Of a stretch of 64,000 nucleotides of DNA, positions 61,301-64,000 are shown piece by piece. Under the pieces are notes generated by a model. It had not been told where the DNA came from, searched no databases, and saw only the letters and a list, made by a program, of their open reading frames with translations. The stretch comes from Brachionus manjavacas (taxonomy: Eukaryota > Rotifera > Eurotatoria > Ploima > Brachionidae). How positions within the stretch are numbered: position 1 is the first letter of the stretch; each line of letters opens with the position of its first letter. The stretch is taken from contig JAHQIY010000017.1 in assembly GCA_019054805.1 (NCBI GenBank), positions 496,001 through 560,000 on the forward strand. Direction: 5' to 3'. The translations under genes and the position numbers were made by a program.

Positions 61301-64000
61301 CAAATAGAAAAAATTCAATTTGAAGAGATTAAAAATGAATCTGAAAATGTCACATCCGAAGAACTGGAACAAAAAAAAGGCAGTCATGAGGAAGAAAATT
61401 TTGAGATAAAACCTGAATATAAGGAATCAAGTGAATCACTAGTTGAAGAAGTAAATAAAGAAAAAGAAGAATCTTTGCTTCCTGCCGAGGTTCAAAAAGT
61501 TATAGTTCCACAATTAGAAACAGAAGTTGTAGAATCTAAGGAATTAGAAGGTGTGAAAGAGGAACCAAAAGTGGAAATGATAGTTGCTGAAGAATCTAAA
61601 TTGAACATAAGACCAGTTGAAGTAGATGAAATTGTTGACCATGTCCAAGCAATGGAACAACATATAGATGAAGTTTTACAAGAAGAACCAAAAATCGAAA
61701 TTCAGTCATCGATACAGAAGGATGCAATCGAAATAAAGGAACAGATTGAATTAATGGAACCAATGATTGTAAGTGAGATAGAAGAATCACTCCAAGAGGG
61801 GACATTGCCAAAGGAACAGCTTAAAGATAATATTTTACTGGAAGAACCTAGAGATAAAATCTTTCAGAAAGATGAGTTCAATAAAAAAACAGAAATTGAG
61901 AAGCAGGTTGAATTAATGGATAAAGTAGAATCGATAATAGTAAATGAAACAGAAGAATCACTCAAAGAAGATGCATTAAAAATTCAAAAAGATGAAATAA
62001 TTGAACAAAATCAGTCCCAGGAACAACCAGAAAAAGAAATAATTCAAGTATCTGGTGACCAAAAAGAGACAAAAGAACAAATACAAGAGAAAGAGACGAT
62101 ACCAGTCTTTAATTTTTCAAATGAAATTAATAAAGAGATGAAAGAGGATAAAATTGAATCTTTAAAAGAAGAAATTAAAGAAAAAAAATATGGTAATGAG
62201 AAAATAACTATTCCGATCGAACTATTAAAAAAAGCTAATGCCGAAGAAATTTCAAATGTTCAAGAGGAATTTCAAATAACAACAGATTTTGATTCTTTTT
62301 TGGAAACAAACAATGAAAAACCAGAATCTGGATCGAATAAAAAAACGCCAATTGAACAAAATAATAAAATTCAAAATATTCATGTTACCGAACAGCCCAC
62401 AGAAGATATAAAGCCAATTCAGGAAGATATTAAAATTGAATTGGCTATAGAGGATATAAAACAGGTTGGGGATGAGAAGTTTTTTGATAATATAAAGGAG
62501 CACGATTATGATCAAGCAATGCCAGACAAGGAAATACAAGAAATCGAAAAAGATAAGATATTGCAAGAATCATATGAAGTAGATTTTACAACAATTGAGC
62601 CTAAGCATGAAGCACTAGTTGAAGAAGTAAATAAAGAAAAAGAAGAATCTTTGCTTCCTGCCGAGGTTCAAAAAGTTTTAGTTCCACAATTAGAAACAGA
62701 AGTTGTAGAATCTAAGGAATTAGAAGATTTGAAAGAGGAACCAAAATTGGAAATGATAGTTGCTGAAGAATCTAAATTGAACATAAGACCAGTTGAAGTA
62801 GATGAAATTGTTGACCATGTCCAAGCAATGGAACAACATATAGATGAAGTTTTACAAGAAGAACCAAAAATCGAAATTCAGTCATCGATACAGAAGGATG
62901 CAATCGAAATAAAGGAACAGATTGAATTAATGGATAAAGAAGAACCACTCCAAATGGAGACATTGCCAAAGGAACAGCATATAGATGAAGTTTTACAAGA
63001 TGAACAAGTTAAGGTAATGGAAGAACAGAAAAGAGAAATTAAGGAACAGATTGAACTAATGGAAAATATAGAACCAATGATTGTAAGTGTGACAGAAGAA
63101 TCAGTCCAAGAGGAGACATTGCCAAAGGAACAGCTTAAAGATGATATTTTCCAGGAAGAAGAAAAAATTGAAATTGAACTGATTAAGAAAGATGAACAAA
63201 CGACTGAAAAAAAAAGAAAAGAAATGACTGAAATATCAGAGCAGAAATTTGAGAAACTTGAAGATTCTAAAGAAAATGAAAAACAAGCTCTGGAAGTATC
63301 TAATCATATTGATATTGTTGAGGTTCATCTTGAACCAGAGCAAATAAAAGAGCTAGAACCAAGTGAAAAAGTTGCAGAAAAATTTATACCAGCTGAAGAA
63401 TTCGAGTTAAAACTAGAGGATCAACAGGCTGAACTTGTGGTTGAAGTACCTGAACAAAATGAGCATATACAAAAAGAAACATTTTCTGAATTGAAAAAAG
63501 AGGCTCGGGCTAGTGAAAAAATTGCAGAGGAAAGAAAAGAATACAATTCTGTTGAAGAACCTAAAGCTTACATTCAAAAAGAAGAGCAAATGCCTTTTGT
63601 ATATGATCAATTGGTGATTGATGAGCCAAAATTAGACTTGATTGAAAATGACTTTGTAATTGTGAATGATATACCTGAACTTAGCGATGATCAAATATCT
63701 GAAAAACCACAGTCTGACCGCAAAAGTGACCAATTAAATGTAGAAATTAGTGACGAAAACATATTCACAGATGATTTCATAACCGAAATTCTGTCTCCAA
63801 AATATGACCAAACAGACTCACTATTTGACACCACTCTGCCTGAACCATCCAAAATCTCCATGGAAAATTTGTTCTTCGCCAATCAGCCGGTTAGGGATGA
63901 ACTACTGGAACAAATGATTTACGATTTGACTGAGACTAAATGTGAGCCTTTGTCAAAAAGTCTGAGCATAAAGACCGAAATTGCGCTAACACCTGTAAAT
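25242..64000 (+). CDS. Giant titin/kettin (sallimus)-family muscle protein, 24 exons in window, 3' end missing
   Basis: Sarcomeric filament protein expected to run from the Z-disc along actin to the thick filament and set passive stiffness. Exons: 25242-25244, 25679-25804, 25928-27088, 27147-27650, 29677-30351, 30391-30678, 30736-31894, 31945-32411, 34681-35025, 35367-36927, 39034-39237, 39336-40106, 40243-41429, 43771-44607, 46205-48985, 51080-52264, 52365-52757, 53604-55661, 57339-58413, 58479-58667, 58722-59012, 59497-59560, 59790-60028, 60081 to beyond 64000. All junctions have GT/AG with matching phase and total exactly 7,161 codons. Residues 1-~1100 are spectrin-like helices. They are followed by about 36 I-set Ig domains, including one with the kettin-like core IGDPTMTLQWLRNGEPL. 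From ~residue 6100 the sequence is Glu/Lys-rich and PEVK-like. No kinase or fibronectin III domain is seen here. The assignment rests on domain architecture and linker style. Confidence 0.85.
25679..25804 (+). CDS. Titin-like exon 2: N-terminal helical segment
   Basis: 42 codons, preceded by TTTTTCTAG and followed by GTATCC. It encodes an acidic leader and the helix VGQNLEEALRLLKHHQELI, which looks like the first helix of a spectrin repeat. Confidence 0.75.
25928..27088 (+). CDS. Titin-like exon 3: spectrin-like repeats
   Basis: 387 codons of heptad-like helical sequence with conserved Trp positions (GLWSDIEKQ, TLGWIRNEG, LEEWEKF), as in spectrin repeats of the Trio/Kalirin/CCDC141 type. Probably three to four repeats. 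Phase 0 at both ends. Confidence 0.85.
27147..27650 (+). CDS. Titin-like exon 4: spectrin-like repeats
   Basis: 168 codons of helical sequence (LELIEQKWNRLRLTVEQR is a spectrin-repeat helix). Ends at AAAA|GTAATA. The frame stays open by chance into the satellite intron that follows. Confidence 0.8.
27651..29676 (+). repeat. Intron filled by a ~420-bp nested tandem repeat
   Basis: The intron is almost entirely satellite. The landmark TTATTCATAGATACTTCAAT recurs at 27720, 28142, 28560 and 28981, spaced 422, 418 and 421 bp. Two further unmarked partial units follow to ~29610. Each unit is itself built from short ~20-30-bp variants around ATACTTCAATATTT and ATACCTCAG(C/A)AAGTATTTGAG. Copies are highly similar (few substitutions and T-run length changes), so expansion is recent. 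The array begins within a few tens of bases of the donor and ends just before the next acceptor. Confidence 0.95.
29677..30351 (+). CDS. Titin-like exon 5: spectrin-like repeats
   Basis: 225 codons, helical. It follows the satellite intron. Acceptor is TTTTTTAAG|TCTGAC and donor is CAG|GTAAAT. Includes HMDIWREKMSSQKRFKEEW, a typical repeat helix with Trp. Confidence 0.8.
30391..30678 (+). CDS. Titin-like exon 6: spectrin-like repeats
   Basis: 96 codons, phase 0 at both ends. A strongly charged coiled-coil helix (RVWEEKQRALKKKLELCQVM). Confidence 0.8.
30736..31894 (+). CDS. Titin-like exon 7: last spectrin repeat and Ig domains 1-2
   Basis: The first ~190 codons are helical (DDKWSSLNQSLKDYHNLLLQ). 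Then two I-set Ig domains follow (cores VSWFKNGTEI…ALFSCRIVNDMG and VIWYKDQVAL…SYTCLARNQYG). Exon ends in phase 1. This exon joins the helical and Ig parts in one open frame and so proves they belong to one protein. Confidence 0.88.
31945..32411 (+). CDS. Titin-like exon 8: Ig 3 and first half of Ig 4
   Basis: Ig 3 core IVWLRDNQPI…GQYSVVIRNNMG. Ig 4 begins at VLRHLKNVETKQGTQ and is interrupted by the intron just before its core Trp. Confidence 0.85.
32412..34680 (+). other. Intron carrying a mariner relic and a complex segment
   Basis: A 2.27-kb AT-rich intron. It contains a GC-richer non-coding segment at ~33410-33690 and the deleted mariner element at 33809-34429. Confidence 0.7.
33809..34429 (-). 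mobile_element. Internally deleted mariner element with 28-bp TIRs
   Basis: The TIRs at 33809-33836 and 34402-34429 match at 26 of 28 positions (ACGGGTGAAGAATAAAAAAT versus ACGGGTGCTGAATAAAAAAT on the opposite strand). The minus-strand ORF 34263-33985 carries the mid-transposase block KKFEKKLMVWLAASQRGIS and PLFVPSGLAVNQ. A C-terminal block, VRSRLNIIRRHG, appears in another frame near 33960. The catalytic core between them is missing, so the copy is non-autonomous. Length is 621 bp. Confidence 0.82.
34681..35025 (+). CDS. Titin-like exon 9: second half of Ig 4, first half of Ig 5
   Basis: Starts IKWFKNDEEI, completing Ig 4 (EYKAILSNSFGQTQSQ). Ig 5 begins VEVLKDISVLEGHD and is cut after GRVK, phase 0. 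Confidence 0.85.
35167..35286 (+). CDS. Candidate alternative terminal exon of the titin-like gene
   Basis: Inside the intron between exons 9 and 10, a good acceptor (TTTGTCTTTTTAAAG) precedes an open 39-codon frame in the required phase 0, ending in TAG at 35284. The peptide is Ser/Thr/Arg-rich (RPSLTSMTRKTNAHSRSSS). GC content is exon-like, unlike the flanking intron. A donor (GTAGCT) at 35279 would also allow use as a cassette exon. Use of the stop would truncate the protein within Ig 5, so it may be a minor isoform or an exon relic. Confidence 0.4.
   Translation, partial: TSLLRTRSTVLNFDDQSSRPSLTSMTRKTNAHSRSSSGS
35367..36927 (+). CDS. Titin-like exon 10: Ig 5 end, Ig 6, long unique linker, Ig 7 start
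   Basis: Completes Ig 5 (GIIQAQASNSYGETSS). Ig 6 is at VKWMFNDQ…CYSITAENQYG. A ~290-residue Ser/Tyr/Arg-rich linker without known domain follows. Within it the word (F/Y)xPVELIxD or QPIELIINRD recurs three or four times (QPIELIINR, EPVNLIFHK, KPVELIIDA). Ig 7 starts at IERQIRNVSVCEGQ, phase 1. Confidence 0.85.
37125..38046. mobile_element. Inverted-repeat element, arms ~120-150 bp
   Basis: The left arm (37125-37246) and right arm (37897-38046) are reverse complements with indels, including a perfect 20-mer (TCAATCGAGTTTTATGCTGA at 37205; its complement at 37921). The outer ends share TCCACAATTTTT. The 650-bp interior includes a GC-rich island and an ATT-repeat tail, which may be a later nested insertion. 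Confidence 0.75.
37440..37712 (+). mobile_element. GC-rich island ending in (ATT)n, probable LINE 3' end
   Basis: An unusually complex block in AT-rich intron. Two frames are open for over 40 codons; one reads ITLANLGIGTEAPIPPNIEP and ends in a Ser run and a stop. It terminates in (TTA/ATT)n at 37688-37708, like the other LINE 3' ends in this gene. An alternative exon is a competing reading. Confidence 0.35.
39034..39237 (+). CDS. Titin-like exon 11: second half of Ig 7
   Basis: 67 codons plus split codons, phase 1 to phase 1. Core VKWYREGIEI, then YTCVARNALGS. Confidence 0.85.
39336..40106 (+). CDS. Titin-like exon 12: linker and Ig 8
   Basis: A ~165-residue Ser/Pro/Lys-rich linker (KSHLSPVSPKQTRSKSSEES) and then Ig 8 (core RVEWFKDNNKI, GLYKALITSPVSNTHL). 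Phase 1 to 1. Confidence 0.85.
40243..41429 (+). CDS. Titin-like exon 13: Ig 9, Ig 10, start of Ig 11
   Basis: Linker, Ig 9 (IKWYSNGHLI…YTVVVTNPAGS), linker, Ig 10 (IQWYKGDREI…YICRAYNELGE), then Ig 11 up to GNPLPS, phase 0, immediately before its Trp. Confidence 0.87.
41717..42078. mobile_element. Foldback/MITE element with ~95-bp TIRs
   Basis: The left arm (41717-41806) and right arm (41980-42078) are reverse complements, starting GGTTTTGTGAA(G/A)TTCAGTAC and sharing AAGAACAGAACAAA. The 173-bp core contains repeated TGCA-type words (GGTGCAAC, TGCACC, TGCAAA) but no ORF. Confidence 0.85.
43290..43435 (+). repeat. LINE-like 3' end with long (AAT)n tract
   Basis: The stretch TTTTGCCTATGGGACTTTAAACTAATA passes into about 100 bp of AAT triplets with some AAAAAT variants. 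The structure suggests a retrotransposon 3' UTR and its microsatellite tail. The tract creates spurious poly-Asn and poly-Leu frames. Confidence 0.7.
43771..44607 (+). CDS. Titin-like exon 14: rest of Ig 11, Ig 12, start of Ig 13
   Basis: ISWFKNNAPL completes Ig 11. Ig 12 has an atypical core with VFLKND in place of the usual W-x-K/R. The first clear PDAFKYLPQP linker appears here. Ig 13 is cut at NPKPS, phase 0. Confidence 0.87.
44608..46204 (+). other. AT-rich intron, nothing recognised
   Basis: 1.6 kb of AT-rich DNA with no exon-like block. The segment 45050-45130 weakly resembles 56975-57055 (AAATGAAACAA, TTTCACC, CTGC words), possibly a dispersed repeat. Confidence 0.4.
46205..48985 (+). 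CDS. Titin-like exon 15: rest of Ig 13, Ig 14-19, start of Ig 20
   Basis: A 927-codon exon of six complete Ig domains plus two halves in regular array. Each Ig starts PP(K/R)x(I/V)VPL and has core WFKDG or equivalent. Each ends with an AEN-x-AG strand, followed by a ~40-residue linker with VD…P-x-V-x-P-(D/E)-A-F-x-Y-L. No introns interrupt the units, so this block probably arose by tandem duplication within one exon. Confidence 0.9.
48986..51079 (+). other. Intron with an AAT-tailed fragment
   Basis: Contains (AAT)n at 49336-49361 with an adjoining 70-bp complex segment (to ~49430), read as a minus-strand LINE 3' end. A more complex non-coding patch lies at ~50220-50440. The rest is AT-rich. 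Confidence 0.6.
49336..49445 (-). mobile_element. Truncated LINE-like 3' end with (ATT)n tail
   Basis: On the minus strand ~70 bp of GC-rich DNA (…GGTCTCCTGCTGTAGC) runs into TTATTATT repeats. No coding sequence remains. Confidence 0.45.
51080..52264 (+). CDS. Titin-like exon 16: rest of Ig 20, Ig 21-22, start of Ig 23
   Basis: Begins LTWFKDCEPL. Kettin-type linkers continue (MINPDIFKNLEQP, LIDPQAFVNLEHP, VNPGAFKKLDD). In Ig 22 the core Trp is replaced (ITLTYNEEPV), so its fold lacks the usual buried tryptophan. Ends NPKPK, phase 0. Confidence 0.88.
52365..52757 (+). CDS. Titin-like exon 17: rest of Ig 23 and start of Ig 24
   Basis: Starts LTWFKNDEPIMAS and ends YPKPQ. Both boundaries fall just before the core Trp of an Ig, phase 0. 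Confidence 0.88.
52758..53603 (+). other. AT-rich intron, nothing recognised
   Basis: 850 bp, AT-rich, without exon-like or transposon-like structure that I can identify. Confidence 0.4.
53604..55661 (+). CDS. Titin-like exon 18: rest of Ig 24, Ig 25-28, start of Ig 29
   Basis: Starts VEWTRENQPL. Ig 26 and 27 are separated by a short linker only. An ~80-residue Pro/Lys-rich linker precedes Ig 28 (PPKFKTHFKASLNL, core MTLQWLRNGEPLRSASRY, then YECIATNSCG). Ig 28 is the most kettin-like domain here. Ig 29 is split after NKTHCVT, phase 0. Confidence 0.9.
55662..57338 (+). other. Intron with a LINE reverse-transcriptase remnant
   Basis: 1.7 kb. The proximal 800 bp is the antisense LINE fragment. 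The distal half is AT-rich with no further feature. Confidence 0.6.
55694..56470 (-). mobile_element. 5'-truncated, decayed non-LTR retrotransposon (CR1/Jockey-type RT end)
   Basis: Minus-strand translation shows C-terminal reverse-transcriptase blocks in order: QRDLGVIIKN (~56330), RAPLEYAVLVWSPYLKKDK (56152-56210) and LKLTTLSIRGRRGDLIQIYK (~56040-56110). These match the thumb/C-terminal region of CR1/Jockey-group LINEs. Stops and frameshifts separate the blocks. The element ends in an ATT/TATTA tail at 55694-55740, on the correct side for this orientation. Most of the ORF is absent. Confidence 0.8.
57339..58413 (+). CDS. Titin-like exon 19: rest of Ig 29, Ig 30-31, start of Ig 32
   Basis: Ig 30 core EAIWYKDGFQM. 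Ig 31 core IITWYKDDEKL with YELVAENAYGK. The kettin-type PDAF linker is no longer present. Ends in phase 1. Confidence 0.88.
58479..58667 (+). CDS. Titin-like exon 20: rest of Ig 32
   Basis: Core VEWFKEDKRI…YKCVVSNPAGK. Phase 1 to 1. Confidence 0.88.
58722..59012 (+). CDS. Titin-like exon 21: Ig 33
   Basis: Core IEWSHNGVLV…YTCKAHNSAGT. Spliced end at 59012, phase 1. The donor is AAAA|GTATGT. Confidence 0.85.
59013..59089 (+). CDS. Candidate alternative C-terminus by read-through of exon 21
   Basis: If the donor at 59013 is not used, the frame stays open for 25 more codons (including SSESKPISSVLAFKNKFEQK) to TAA at 59087. The extension is exon-like in base composition and ends a protein right after Ig 33. 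In flies, kettin is a short isoform of the sallimus gene, so an early stop at this point would be a plausible equivalent. Not proven. Confidence 0.4.
59497..59560 (+). CDS. Titin-like exon 22: short connector
   Basis: 64 bp, phase 1 to phase 2, encoding VAINTQASAIARFNKGSTP. Acceptor TTTTTTTAG, donor GTATCT. It is the link between the short and long isoform alternatives. Confidence 0.6.
59790..60028 (+). CDS. Titin-like exon 23: divergent Ig 34
   Basis: Weak Ig-like strands. The core reads INLYFNGTKI (Trp replaced by Tyr), and there is no Cys pair at the usual places. The GLYSIEVMGKNARH strand is recognisable. Phase 2 to 1. Confidence 0.7.
60081..64000 (+). CDS. Titin-like exon 24: Ig 35-36 and PEVK-like tail (runs off the window)
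   Basis: The first ~250 codons are two Ig domains (VNWFSNNEQI and IDWFFNQINI cores). After APRRITKPFKKQK the remaining ~1,050 codons are very rich in Glu, Lys, Ile and Val with few aromatics. This is a PEVK/SEK-like unstructured elastic segment. It contains repeats at 61437 and 62613. The frame remains open to base 64000, so the exon end and protein C-terminus lie beyond. Confidence 0.88.
61437..61850 (+). repeat. Duplicated block in the PEVK-like exon, copy A
   Basis: Nearly identical to 62613-62985 at an offset of 1,176 bp (exactly 392 codons), so the reading frame is kept. Encodes EEVNKEKEESLLPAEVQK… and VDEIVDHVQAMEQHIDEVLQ. Confidence 0.92.
62613..62985 (+). repeat. Duplicated block in the PEVK-like exon, copy B
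   Basis: Second copy, with a ~24-bp in-frame deletion relative to copy A after the EIKEQIELM segment. A third, partial copy (KEQIELME…TLPKEQLKDDI) lies at ~63042-63160. Confidence 0.92.

Overview
The window is nuclear DNA of an invertebrate animal. Evidence for this: spliceosomal introns with GT/AG ends, two eukaryotic tRNA genes, a chitinase carrying a CBM14 chitin-binding domain, a Y-box protein, animal-type transposons (mariner, Tigger/pogo and LINE remnants), and a giant muscle protein of the titin/kettin (sallimus) family. Non-coding DNA is extremely AT-rich with many A and T runs, while exons are much richer in GC. Kettin-type Ig arrays are a protostome trait. A small AT-rich protostome such as a rotifer or mite is my best guess, but the species is not determined from this sequence.

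Layout. (1) 0-9.4 kb: a complete four-exon secreted chitinase, tRNA-Ser(UGA) on the minus strand, tRNA-Asn(GUU), an intact 514-codon minus-strand ORF that may be an endogenous RNA-virus structural gene, and a cold-shock/Y-box protein gene. (2) 9.4-20.4 kb: a gene-poor zone dense in repeats. It holds a mariner transposase relic, four foldback or palindromic elements, a Tigger/pogo-like element with TA target sites, LINE 3' ends, a decayed PHD-finger ORF and the last exon of an unrecognised minus-strand gene. (3) 20.4-23.7 kb: a minus-strand, unusually GC-rich gene for a roughly 1,090-residue cytoplasmic leucine-rich-repeat protein, its 3' end unresolved. (4) 25.2 kb to the window edge: one enormous plus-strand gene.

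I could build a 24-exon model of that gene. Its exon lengths sum to exactly 7,161 codons, with intron phases matching at every junction. The protein begins with about 1,100 residues of spectrin-like alpha-helical repeats and continues with about 36 Ig (I-set) domains, many joined by kettin-style linkers containing a P-D-A-F-x-Y-L motif. It then enters a Glu/Lys-rich PEVK-like elastic region that runs off the window. Such proteins tie Z-disc actin to thick filaments and set muscle stiffness.

Its introns hold most of the remaining oddities. These include a ~420-bp nested satellite that fills one intron, two possible alternative C-termini, an internally deleted mariner element, two inverted-repeat elements, several AAT-tailed LINE 3' ends and a LINE reverse-transcriptase remnant. 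All gene models are read by eye, without transcripts or database searches.
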